DNA of 11,926 nt, from assembly GCA_009778425.1 (NCBI GenBank), contig WRJU01000214.1, positions 1 to 11,926 on the forward strand. Reading direction: 5' to 3'. This DNA comes from Pseudomonadota bacterium. Its GTDB lineage: Bacteria > Pseudomonadota > Gammaproteobacteria > Burkholderiales > Rhodocyclaceae. Made by a program: the position numbers and the translations under genes. The notes below the pieces were generated by a model that searched no databases, was not told the origin of the DNA, and saw only the letters and a list, made by a program, of their open reading frames with translations. Positions 5,532-11,926 of the stretch are shown here, piece by piece. The first letter of the stretch is position 1. The number at the start of each line of letters is the position of its first letter.

Positions 5532-7397
5532 CTATGCCGCGTCCTTGGGTAGGGAAGTACCGGTTTCGGGGGGCGGCGTGTATTCGTCGACCCATTGCCG
5601 GATGCCGCGCCGCACGGCTTCATCGTCGGACGGGGTAGAGAGTTGCAGCCAGTTTTGCAACTTGCCGAGAAAATCTTTGTTGACCTGGCGCGAGCGCGCG
5701 ATTCGCAACTTTGGATGAGGCGTAGGGAGCGTCTGTTCGGCGTCGGCCAGCAATTCTTCGTAAAGTTTTTCTCCCGGACGCAGGCCGGTAAACTCGATGG
5801 CGATCTGCTCTTCGGTATATCCCGACAGGCGGATCATGTTGCGCGCCAACTCGGCGATTTTTACCGGTTCTCCCATGTCGAGGACGAATATTTCCCCATT
5901 TTCCCCTTGGGCTGCGGCTTGGAGCACCAATTGCGCCGCTTCGGGAATGGACATGAAGTAACGGGTGATTTCCGGGTGCGTCACGGTCACAGGGCCACCC
6001 CGGGCGATCTGCGCCTGAAATTTCGGGACGACGCTGCCGGAACTGCCGAGCACGTTACCGAAACGCACGATCCCGAAACGGGTATCGCTCAACATGGAAA
6101 ACGCCTGGCAGACCATTTCGGCCAGCCGTTTGGTCGCGCCCATGATGTTGGTCGGGTTGACCGCCTTGTCGGTGGAGATCAGTACGAAGCGTTCTACTCC
6201 GTGCCGGTGAGCGCAATGGGCAAGACGGAGCGTACCGAAAACGTTGTTGGATACCGCCTGCCAGGCATTGCCGTTTTCCATCAGGGGAACGTGTTTGTAC
6301 GCGGCGGCGTGAAAGACGGCTTGCGGATGCCAGGTGGAAAAGACTTCTTCGATGCGCGCCTCGTCCCGGATGTTGCCGATCAGCGGAACGATGTTTACTT
6401 CGGGATGGTGGGAAGCGAACCATTCCGTGATCGAATAAAGCGCGAATTCGCTTATTTCCAGCAAGAGCAGCCTTTTCGGCTCGAAATTGGCAAGCTGGCG
6501 GCACAACTCACTGCCGATCGAGCCGCCCGCTCCAGTGACGAGGATCGTGCGGTGGGCGAAAACCTGATGCACATGCGCCGCGTTGATATGTACCGGCTCG
6601 CGTCCGAGCAGGTCTTCGACTTCGATTGGGCGCATGGCGTCGATTTCCACCCGGCCGCACATCAATTCTTCGATGCCCGGCACGATGAATACCTTGGCGT
6701 TCGCGTTCATGGCGGTGTTGGCTGCGCGCTTGATGACTGCGGGCGAAGCCGAGGGCATGGCGAGGATCACATGCGTCGCGTGGTGTTTTTTCAACATCTG
6801 GGGCAGGGTATCGACGCTGCCCTCGATAGGGATGCCGGAGAGTTCCCGTCCCCACTTCGTATGATCGTCGTCGAGCAGTGCGACGACCCGCCAGTCGGCG
6901 CGGTGTTCAAGCGTATGTACCAGCATCCTGCCGCTGCTGCCCGCGCCAACGATGATGACCGGCTCCCCAACCGCAGATCGACTGCGGTACATCCGGTGTT
7001 CTTTCCACATCCGCCAAGCCAGCCGACCGCCGCACATGATGGCAGCGAGCAATACCGGATAGAGCACGAGCATCGAGCGCGGCAGCACCGGCCCCGGGAC
7101 GCTGAAAAGCGCTTTGATCATCAATAGCCCGACTGCCGAGAAAGCAATTGCGTTCAATACGCGCTTGAGGTCGGGAATACTGGCAAACCGCCAAATGCCG
7201 CGATACAGACCCGCCCAATAGCAAACCAACGCATGAATGGGCAGCAATATTGCGAGGATCAAAAACGTGGAAGAACTGTTGTTGGATGGCCAGACAAAAT
7301 TGAAACGGATCAACAGCCCGCCTGCCCAGGCAAAAACGACGGCCAGGAGGTCGAAAAGAAAAACCAGGAGGGCGTGCACGGAGATACGAACTGGCAT
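5532..7397 (-). CDS. Membrane-anchored nucleotide-sugar 4,6-dehydratase, WbpM/FlaA1/CapD family
   Basis: Members of this family convert UDP-GlcNAc or UDP-GalNAc to the 4-keto-6-deoxy sugar, the first step to QuiNAc, FucNAc, bacillosamine and related sugars of O-antigen, capsule or glycans. This is the long, WbpM-like form (621 aa). It has four N-terminal membrane helices (about residues 6-28, 43-63, 81-100, 107-127), a first Rossmann-type region with VIIVGAGSSGR (about 147-157), then the SDR domain with ILVTGAGGSIGSEL (285-298) and VFHAAAYKHVPLMENG. The catalytic segment is ISTDKAVNPTNIMGATKR: Ser about 408, and Met about 419 in place of the usual SDR Tyr with Lys about 423, the Ser-Met-Lys arrangement known for WbpM. 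It ends with RPGEKLYEELL, usual for the family. I chose ATG 7395-7397; a TTG lies three codons upstream. It is 49 bp after the reductase gene and 108 bp before fliJ. Confidence 0.93.
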   Translation of the reverse strand: MPVRISVHALLVFLFDLLAVVFAWAGGLLIRFNFVWPSNNSSSTFLILAILLPIHALVCYWAGLYRGIWRFASIPDLKRVLNAIAFSAVGLLMIKALFSVPGPVLPRSMLVLYPVLLAAIMCGGRLAWRMWKEHRMYRSRSAVGEPVIIVGAGSSGRMLVHTLEHRADWRVVALLDDDHTKWGRELSGIPIEGSVDTLPQMLKKHHATHVILAMPSASPAVIKRAANTAMNANAKVFIVPGIEELMCGRVEIDAMRPIEVEDLLGREPVHINAAHVHQVFAHRTILVTGAGGSIGSELCRQLANFEPKRLLLLEISEFALYSITEWFASHHPEVNIVPLIGNIRDEARIEEVFSTWHPQAVFHAAAYKHVPLMENGNAWQAVSNNVFGTLRLAHCAHRHGVERFVLISTDKAVNPTNIMGATKRLAEMVCQAFSMLSDTRFGIVRFGNVLGSSGSVVPKFQAQIARGGPVTVTHPEITRYFMSIPEAAQLVLQAAAQGENGEIFVLDMGEPVKIAELARNMIRLSGYTEEQIAIEFTGLRPGEKLYEELLADAEQTLPTPHPKLRIARSRQVNKDFLGKLQNWLQLSTPSDDEAVRRGIRQWVDEYTPPPETGTSLPKDAA

Positions 7398-7419
7398 ATG
7401 AGGCAATTATAAAGGGAAG

Positions 7420-7440
7420 GATGCCATTTCGCACGGCATC
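7420..7440. other. Inverted repeat between the two nucleotide-sugar genes
   Basis: GATGCC (7420-7425) and GGCATC (7435-7440) form a perfect 6-bp inverted repeat around a 9-nt loop, midway in the 49-bp gap. The minus-strand bases downstream are CTTCCCTTTATAATTG. It could be a protein-binding dyad or a weak mRNA hairpin. A TATAAT hexamer (7406-7411, minus strand) lies next to the dehydratase start, but I find no matching -35, so I do not call a promoter. Confidence 0.3.
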
Positions 7441-7446
7441 GCAATA

Positions 7447-8409
7447 TCAATCTTGCGGGTATTTGCGGAAATGTGCCGCTGTCTGCGCGAGAGAGTCATC
7501 GATCTCATAGGGCGGAGTCCAGTCGAGCAGACGGCGGCTATGCTCAATATCGACCTGCATGGGGAGTCTCAGGCGTTCGATCAGCGCATACTGGCTGGAC
7601 AGGCGGGCGCGGCTCCTGAGCAACCAGGCTGGCATGCGGGTTAGTTGCGGAGGCCGCTCCAGCGCCTCGCCGAGTTTGGATACCAGGGCAGAGACCGTCA
7701 AATCCTTGCCATCGCTCACATGCAGGATGTGTCCGGCGGCAGCGGGGTGATGCGCGCATTTCGTCAGAAAATCGATGAGGTTGCTGCGCGAAATCATGCT
7801 GCGCCGACTCTCGGCGTCTGCCAGCGGCAAGGGCCTGCCGCGATTGATCCATCGCATCAGGGCATGGAAATCGCCCTTCACGCCAGGGCCATAAACCGGG
7901 GGCGGGCGGACGATGACGACTTCCATGTTGCTGCTTGCGGTCAACGCGAACAGGGTACGCTCGGCCTCGAGTTTGGAAATGGCGTAAGGACTGGCCGGTG
8001 CGGGCGTGGATTCGACGGAAAAGGGCTGATCGGGCTGAGTCTGCTCGCCGCAGACCTCAACCGTGCTCACGAACACGAAACGCCGCGCCCCGGCGCGCGC
8101 GGCTTGGCTGGCGAGCCGCACGGAACCCTCGACATTGCAGCGGCGATACTCGGCCAGCGGATCGGGGGTGGTCTCGTTCATGATATGTGGGCGAGCCGCG
8201 CAGTGGATAACCAGATCGACGCCGACAAGCGCCGCCGTCCAGTCCGTAGTTGCTTCGAGCCCCTCGAAAGGGAAAACCACCGAGTTGCCTGGTTCCCAGG
8301 AAAGCGGCGATCTGACTGGCAGCCTCAACTGGTGCCCCTCCGCGATGAGCCGCCGTGCCAGTGCCTGCCCGATGAAACCGCTGGAACCCGTGAGGAGGAT
8401 TTTACTCAT
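7447..8409 (-). CDS. NAD(P)-dependent epimerase/reductase, WbpV/WreQ-like (UDP-4-keto-6-deoxy-HexNAc 4-reductase)
   Basis: This 320-residue extended short-chain dehydrogenase resembles the GalE-like proteins found beside WbpM in O-antigen clusters (WbpV of Pseudomonas, WreQ of Rhizobium). They reduce the 4-keto sugar made by the dehydratase to UDP-QuiNAc or a similar sugar. The nucleotide-binding motif is LLTGSSGFIGQ (5-15); the catalytic set is Ser115/Thr116 in FVSTVEV and Tyr142-Lys146 in SPYAISKLEAE. The substrate region has VRPPPVYGPGVKGDF (168-181), and the C-terminus has HILHVSDGKDLTVSAL and SRRLLDWTPPYEIDDSL, usual for this subfamily. The start ATG 8407-8409 has no clear ribosome site. 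It precedes the dehydratase on the same strand, so the two are probably co-transcribed. A true 4-epimerase role cannot be excluded; the exact sugar is inferred from the neighbour. Confidence 0.85.
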   Translation of the reverse strand: MSKILLTGSSGFIGQALARRLIAEGHQLRLPVRSPLSWEPGNSVVFPFEGLEATTDWTAALVGVDLVIHCAARPHIMNETTPDPLAEYRRCNVEGSVRLASQAARAGARRFVFVSTVEVCGEQTQPDQPFSVESTPAPASPYAISKLEAERTLFALTASSNMEVVIVRPPPVYGPGVKGDFHALMRWINRGRPLPLADAESRRSMISRSNLIDFLTKCAHHPAAAGHILHVSDGKDLTVSALVSKLGEALERPPQLTRMPAWLLRSRARLSSQYALIERLRLPMQVDIEHSRRLLDWTPPYEIDDSLAQTAAHFRKYPQD

Positions 8410-8505
8410 GGCTGAAAGAACGAAACGTGACGAGCGATGAAGACAGTGTGGAAGGAAACGCTTCGGGAAGGATGGGCAAAGGCATTACGTTGCGACCGCC
8501 CAAGC

Positions 8506-8535
8506 AATATAGTAGGTTCTGAAGACCAAGTACAA
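8506..8535 (-). promoter_or_regulatory. Possible promoter for the nucleotide-sugar genes
   Basis: On the minus strand, TTGTAC (8530-8535) and TATATT (8506-8511) are separated by 18 bp, with 3 of 6 and 5 of 6 consensus matches. It would give a leader of roughly 90-100 nt before the reductase gene. On the opposite strand, TTACGT and TATAGT are 17 bp apart in the same area (8485-8513) and could face the transporter gene, though the -35 is poor. The whole 215-bp divergent interval (8410-8624) is AT-richer than its surroundings and holds no gene that I can see. Confidence 0.22.
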
Positions 8536-8624
8536 TCCATAATCTTGTTCATTTAAGAATGGAAAGCCCGCGTTCCAGAGGGTGTCCATATCATCTCGCA
8601 TAACTTCTTCATTAAATTTTCAAC

Positions 8625-9470
8625 ATGCAATCTTTGTGGATGGTCGTTGCCGGTTTTTTCTTCGCGGGCATGGGGGTATGCGTCAAGCTCTCGGCGAAGG
8701 AAGGGTATTCGCTGGCGGAGATTGTTTTTTATCGCTCTGTAATAATGCTTTTCATCATGCTGGCATTGGTGCGCTGGCGCAATATGCGCTTGGCGACGCC
8801 TCATTGGCTCTGGCATGTGAAGCGGGGGATAACGGGATTTTGCTCGCTTTCTGTTTATTTCTATGCCATCTCCCTGCTGCCGCTGGCAACGGCGGTGACG
8901 CTGAATTACACATCTCCTGTTTTCCTGATGCTGATGCTGATGTTTTTTCGCGGGCTTAGATTCAATTGGGGGATCGTATTTGCCCTGGGGCTAGGGTTTG
9001 GGGGTGTCGTATTTTTGCTGCAACCGTCATTTGAGGGGCAAATCCAGTTTGGCGCGTCGGTGGCGCTGGCTTCCGCCGTTCTGACGGCGATGGTGTATTT
9101 CGATGTAAGCGCCCTGGGGCGGCTTGGGGAGCCTGTAGGACGCACGGTATTTTATTTTTCGCTCATCGCGACCTTGTTGAGCCTGATCTGGGTTGCCTTT
9201 TCGCACTTGAATCCGATCACTTTACGAGGGTTTCTCATGCTTGCCGGAACGGGAGCGTTCGCCACGCTTGGGCAACTGGCAATGACTCGTGCCTATTCGC
9301 GGGGCAAAGTGCTGTTGAGCGCAAGCCTGACGTATACGGCGGTAATATTTGCCACGCTGTCCGGCGTCATTTTGTGGGGCGAGCATCTGGGCTGGATGGA
9401 ATACTTTGGAATAGCGCTGGTGACGGTTTCCGGCGTTTCCGCCAACTACTTTTCGTCCAAAAAGAAATGA
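8625..9470 (+). CDS. EamA/DMT-superfamily ten-helix membrane transporter
   Basis: The 281-residue product is hydrophobic almost throughout and fits two EamA repeats of about five helices each, the drug/metabolite transporter layout. The first half includes MQSLWMVVAGFFFAGMGVCV, VFYRSVIMLFIMLALV, and LPLATAVTLNYTSPVFLMLM, whose ALA/TSP-type helix is typical for EamA. The second half ends with ASLTYTAVIFATLSGVILWG, EHLGWMEYFGIALVTVSGV and a short basic tail (SSKKK). The substrate cannot be read from the sequence; family members export amino acids, metabolites or drugs, or take up solutes such as S-adenosylmethionine. ATG 8625 is the first start after an in-frame TAA 12 bp upstream, so no longer form exists; no ribosome site is seen. 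Its stop overlaps the next gene by ATGA, so the two are translationally coupled. Confidence 0.9.
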   Translation: MQSLWMVVAGFFFAGMGVCVKLSAKEGYSLAEIVFYRSVIMLFIMLALVRWRNMRLATPHWLWHVKRGITGFCSLSVYFYAISLLPLATAVTLNYTSPVFLMLMLMFFRGLRFNWGIVFALGLGFGGVVFLLQPSFEGQIQFGASVALASAVLTAMVYFDVSALGRLGEPVGRTVFYFSLIATLLSLIWVAFSHLNPITLRGFLMLAGTGAFATLGQLAMTRAYSRGKVLLSASLTYTAVIFATLSGVILWGEHLGWMEYFGIALVTVSGVSANYFSSKKK

Positions 9471-10798
9471 GAATGAATCCTAGAAATCCATTTTTCACTG
9501 CGCTTCTGTTGCTGCTTTGTCTTTGTGCGGGGTTCGCGCGGGCGGATGATGCGGCCTATCCGCCAAAGGGTTTCGTGTTCGTGCAGGACGTGATTCCGGG
9601 GGTGGCACTCGATATTCGTTATTTCGGCGCGGATAACTTCATGGGGGCGCGAGCCGATGGGTACGAGGCACCGCAGGCCATTTTGAGCGTGGAGGCGGCT
9701 GTGGCGCTCAAGGCGGTGAGCGGCGATTTGCGGAAAAAAGGCTACGGGCTGAAGATTTTCGATGCCTATCGGCCGGAACAGGCCGTGCGGCACTTCGTTC
9801 GATGGGCGGAAGACCTGAATGACTCACGGATGAAAGCGCGATTTTATCCGGACGTGGATAAGGCGATGCTATTCAAGGAGGGATATATCGCCGGACGATC
9901 CGGGCATTCGCGCGGCAGTGTGCTGGATTTGACCCTGATCGACCTGAAAAGCGGGCAGGAGGTCGATATGGGTTCCCCTTTCGATCTCTTCGGGAAAGTC
10001 TCGCACCACGGCGCGTCGGGGATCACTTCGGTGCAGGCTGCGAACCGCGACATTTTGCGGGCGGCGATGGAGACGCGCGGGTTTGGACGGCTACAGGAGG
10101 AATGGTGGCATTACCGCTTGAAGGATGAACCGTATCCAAAGACTTTTTTCGATTTTCTGGTACGCGACCCCGTGCTGGTCGATACCGCTACGCGGCAAGT
10201 TCTGGAGAAACACGCGAGCGGCGCAGCGCGGGTGATTGTCGTGACCGAAGCCGATGGGACGGGCGGGAAGAAAAACCGGGCGCTGCTGCGCGCCTACGCC
10301 AAGGTCGATAGCCTTTGGAGCTTGCGGTTTTCGACGGACGGCTGGCTCGGGAAAAACGGTTTCAGGAAAGACAAGCGCGAAGGGGACGGAGCGACCCCAA
10401 CGGGGGTGTTCACATTTGGCCGCGCCTTCGGCAATGCAGAGGATCCCGGCGCGTCGCTGCCATACACGAAGATTTCCCCAAACGATGTCTGGGTGGATGA
10501 CCCGGCCTCAAAGTTTTACAATCAGTGGGCGCACGCGGACGCGCCGGACGCCGATTGGTCATCCGCCGAACGGCTTGCGGATTACGGGAAACAATACAAA
10601 TACGCGCTGGCAATCGACTACAACACCGCGCCCGTCGTGCCTGGAAAGGGTTCAGCGATTTTCCTGCACGTTGCTACCGGCAGCCCCACGGCGGGCTGCA
10701 TCGCAGTGTCTGAAGCGGCAATGGCGTTTTTCCTGGGATTCATCGAAAAGGATACCCGGATCGTGCTTGCGCCCTCGCAAGAGGAGATGGGTATTTAG
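9467..10798 (+). CDS. Exported fusion: VanX-type D-Ala-D-Ala dipeptidase (M15D) plus YkuD-type L,D-transpeptidase
   Basis: The 443-residue product has a Sec signal peptide (residues 1-26, cut near ARA-DD), so it should work in the periplasm. Residues 35-235 are a VanX/DdpX-like zinc dipeptidase: DAYRP (99-103, with the Arg equivalent to VanX Arg71), SGHSRGSVLDLTL with zinc ligands His147 and Asp154, SHHGASGI, and EWWHY with catalytic Glu212 and ligand His215, then RDEPYPKTFFDF. Such enzymes split D-Ala-D-Ala. Residues about 240-436 form an L,D-transpeptidase domain: GDGATPTGVFTFGRAFG (306-322), IFLHVATGSPTAGC with His401 and catalytic Cys411. Such domains make or exchange L,D-linked peptidoglycan bonds. 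All key residues are intact in both halves. I chose ATG 9467, which overlaps the transporter stop (ATGA); the longer open frame upstream is transporter sequence. Confidence 0.9.
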   Translation: MRMNPRNPFFTALLLLLCLCAGFARADDAAYPPKGFVFVQDVIPGVALDIRYFGADNFMGARADGYEAPQAILSVEAAVALKAVSGDLRKKGYGLKIFDAYRPEQAVRHFVRWAEDLNDSRMKARFYPDVDKAMLFKEGYIAGRSGHSRGSVLDLTLIDLKSGQEVDMGSPFDLFGKVSHHGASGITSVQAANRDILRAAMETRGFGRLQEEWWHYRLKDEPYPKTFFDFLVRDPVLVDTATRQVLEKHASGAARVIVVTEADGTGGKKNRALLRAYAKVDSLWSLRFSTDGWLGKNGFRKDKREGDGATPTGVFTFGRAFGNAEDPGASLPYTKISPNDVWVDDPASKFYNQWAHADAPDADWSSAERLADYGKQYKYALAIDYNTAPVVPGKGSAIFLHVATGSPTAGCIAVSEAAMAFFLGFIEKDTRIVLAPSQEEMGI

Positions 10799-10833
10799 AG
10801 TAGAGCGGTTCAAGCGTGTACAAAAAACGCATC

Positions 10834-10851
10834 TCTCCCGCAAGCGGGAGA
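10834..10851. repeat. Palindrome 1 of the convergent intergenic repeat
   Basis: TCTCCCGC-AA-GCGGGAGA is a perfect 8-bp inverted repeat, 36 bp after the stop of the dipeptidase/transpeptidase gene. Its core matches that of the second palindrome at 10925-10951. Between the two, GGGAGAG (10859-10865) can also pair with CTCTCCC (10882-10888), so several alternative stems compete. There is no T-run after it on the plus strand. Confidence 0.8.
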
Positions 10852-10876
10852 AGGGTTGGGGGAGAGAGGCAATCGT

Positions 10877-10936
10877 TGCCCCTCTCCCGCCCCTCAAAGG
10901 CTCCCTCTCTCGCCCTTCAAAGGTTCCCTCTCCCGC
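10877..10936. repeat. 23-bp tandem repeat (two full copies and one partial)
   Basis: 10891-10913 and 10914-10936 match at 20 of 23 bases (CCYTCAAAGGYTCCCTCTCYCGC, Y marking differences). The preceding stretch 10877-10890 (GCCCCTCTCCCGC region) resembles the second half of the unit, so there may be two and a half copies. The repeat is entirely intergenic. Confidence 0.8.
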
Positions 10937-10951
10937 AAGGCGGGAGAGGGA
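10925..10951. terminator. Palindrome 2: strong GC-rich hairpin, possible bidirectional terminator
   Basis: TCCCTCTCCCGC-AAG-GCGGGAGAGGGA is a perfect 12-bp stem with a 3-nt loop, lying 24 bp beyond the malate synthase stop and downstream of the convergent gene. Stability should be high in RNA from either strand. It lacks a U-tract on both sides, so Rho-independent termination is not assured. Position between converging genes and near identity to palindrome 1 suggest a dispersed REP-like intergenic element. Confidence 0.45.
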
Positions 10952-10974
10952 TATGCGTGTAGCTCGACGCGCGT

Positions 10975-11926
10975 TTACGCCATCGCCTCATACAGCGGCA
11001 GCGTCAGGAATTCCGGATATTCCGGCGTGAGTGACATGTCGACGAAGATTTTCGCCGCTTGGTCATAGGTGGCAGAGTCTTCGCCTTGAGCAGTGACGAT
11101 TTCTTTGACCTTTTCAAGTTCCTCGTCAATCATCGCGCGCACCATTTCCGCTGTAACCTTGCGCCCGTCGTCCAGGATGCCCTTGGGGGAGACGACCCAT
11201 TGCCAGACTTGTGAGCGGGAGATTTCAGCCGTGGCGGCGTCTTCCATCAGGTTGCGGATCGGCACACAGCCATTGCCCGCGAGCCAGGAACCGAGGTAGT
11301 GGATGCCGACGTGGATGTTGTTGCGCAAGCCTGTTTCGGTAATGGGCTGCTCCGGCCGGAAATCAAGCCAGTCTTTCGGACCGAACGAGCCAGCGGGTAT
11401 TTTTTCCCACTGGTTGGGTTTGCTGCCGAGAACGCCTGTAAATTCTTCCATCGCCAGGCCGATCAGCCCTGGATGGGCAACCCATCCGCCATCGTAGCCG
11501 TCGGAAGCGTCGCGCCGTTTGTCGTGACGCACCCCCGCCAGCGCTTTTTCGTTGGCCGCCGGGTCGTCCTTGATGGGAATCAGCGCGCTCATGCCGCCGA
11601 TGGCGGGCGCGCCGCGCTTATGACAAACCTGCACCAGCGCGAGGGCATACGAGCGCATGAACGGGACTTCCATCGTAATCGCGCCCCGGTCGGCAAGGCA
11701 GAACGATTTGTTTTTCCGGAATTTCTTGATGCAGGAAAAAATATAGTCCCATCGCCCGGCGTTCAGTCCGGCGGAATGCTCGCGCAGTTCAAAGAGGATT
11801 TCTTCCATCTCGAAGGTGGCCAGGATGGTCTCGATCAACACGGTGGCCTTGATCGTGCCGCGCGGAAGATTGATGTGATCCTGCGCCATGCAGAAGATGT
11901 CGTTCCATAACCGCGCTTCCAGGTGG
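10975..11926 (-). CDS. aceB: Malate synthase A (partial; N-terminus beyond the window)
   Basis: Malate synthase condenses glyoxylate with acetyl-CoA to give malate, the second step of the glyoxylate shunt for growth on acetate or fatty acids. About 317 C-terminal residues of a usual ~530 are present; the frame is open through the right edge (HLEARLWNDIF before the first in-frame Met), so the Met at 11887-11889 is internal. Conserved blocks are clear: LPRGTIKATVLIETI and GLNAGRWDYIFS carry the Glu and Asp Mg ligands, 28 residues apart as in the family; then GGMSALIPIKDDPAANEKAL, DGGWVAHPGL, NIHVGIHYLGSWLAGNGCVPI and MEDAATAEISRSQVWQW, whose Asp is the probable catalytic base. The form is the A type (aceB), not the longer glcB G type. 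Isocitrate lyase is not in view. It converges on the plus-strand gene across the palindromic repeat. Confidence 0.97.
   Translation of the reverse strand, partial: HLEARLWNDIFCMAQDHINLPRGTIKATVLIETILATFEMEEILFELREHSAGLNAGRWDYIFSCIKKFRKNKSFCLADRGAITMEVPFMRSYALALVQVCHKRGAPAIGGMSALIPIKDDPAANEKALAGVRHDKRRDASDGYDGGWVAHPGLIGLAMEEFTGVLGSKPNQWEKIPAGSFGPKDWLDFRPEQPITETGLRNNIHVGIHYLGSWLAGNGCVPIRNLMEDAATAEISRSQVWQWVVSPKGILDDGRKVTAEMVRAMIDEELEKVKEIVTAQGEDSATYDQAAKIFVDMSLTPEYPEFLTLPLYEAMA

Noticed and set aside
5595..7127. 510-codon plus-strand open frame
   Set aside because: Antisense shadow of the WbpM-like dehydratase gene, with no recognisable protein pattern.
7406..7411. TATAAT hexamer in front of the dehydratase gene
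   Set aside because: No acceptable -35 at 15-19 bp; it sits only a few bases from the start codon, too close for an ordinary promoter with a leader.
8474..8493. Second sigma-54-like site facing the transporter gene (AGGCATTACGTTGC)
   Set aside because: The GG and GC are 9 bp apart rather than the required 10, and the -24 element is poor.
9374..9466. N-terminal extension of the dipeptidase/transpeptidase
   Set aside because: The extra 31 codons overlap the transporter coding sequence out of frame, and a good signal peptide begins at the ATG at 9467.
9493..9530. Possible lipoprotein signal in the dipeptidase/transpeptidase (LCLC in the hydrophobic stretch)
   Set aside because: The residues before the Cys do not fit a lipobox (no Gly/Ala/Ser at -1), while a standard signal peptidase I site (ARA-DD) follows.
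10834..10951. CRISPR-like array in the repeat-rich intergenic region
   Set aside because: The units are tandem or palindromic without unique spacers of regular length, and no cas genes are present.

Overview
The window looks like chromosomal DNA of a GC-rich, flagellated Gram-negative bacterium. The proteins fit Betaproteobacteria best (a Nitrosomonadales- or Rhodocyclales-like lineage is my guess from protein flavour and gene content; the genus cannot be fixed from sequence reading alone). Nothing looks like plasmid, phage or transposon DNA, and I see no rRNA, tRNA or CRISPR.

Layout. (1) Positions 1-5423, minus strand: a compact flagellar block read fliJ, fliK, fliL, fliM, fliN, fliO, fliP. 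It encodes the export chaperone, the hook-length ruler, the stator-associated FliL, two C-ring switch proteins and two export-gate proteins; fliP runs off the left edge. Spacing is tight from fliL onward (12 bp gap, 8 bp overlap, 26 bp gap, 11 bp overlap). A textbook sigma-54 (-24/-12) promoter lies just upstream of fliK, suggesting an RpoN-dependent flagellar hierarchy. (2) Positions 5532-8409, minus strand: two nucleotide-sugar genes, a WbpV/WreQ-like NAD-dependent reductase/epimerase followed by a full-length, membrane-anchored WbpM/FlaA1-type 4,6-dehydratase. They sit where fliI (the export ATPase gene) is usually found upstream of fliJ. Together they could convert UDP-GlcNAc (or UDP-GalNAc) to a 6-deoxy-HexNAc nucleotide sugar, probably UDP-QuiNAc or UDP-FucNAc, for O-antigen, capsule or possibly flagellin glycosylation. 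(3) Positions 8410-8624: a divergent intergenic region. (4) Positions 8625-10798, plus strand: a two-gene, ATGA-overlapped unit of an EamA/DMT-type ten-helix transporter and an exported protein that fuses a VanX-type D-Ala-D-Ala dipeptidase to a YkuD-type L,D-transpeptidase. (5) Positions 10799-10974: a convergent intergenic region packed with CTCTCCCGC/GCGGGAGAG palindromes and a 23-bp tandem repeat, probably a dispersed intergenic repeat that may also insulate the two converging genes. (6) Positions 10975-11926, minus strand: the C-terminal ~317 residues of malate synthase A (glyoxylate shunt); its start lies beyond the right edge.

The most noteworthy points are the periplasmic VanX::L,D-transpeptidase fusion and its transporter partner, the sigma-54 promoter of fliK, the duplicated EDDWAAAMQEQ motif in FliN, and the replacement of fliI by sugar-nucleotide genes upstream of fliJ. 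I did not find convincing evidence for an entirely new multi-gene system.
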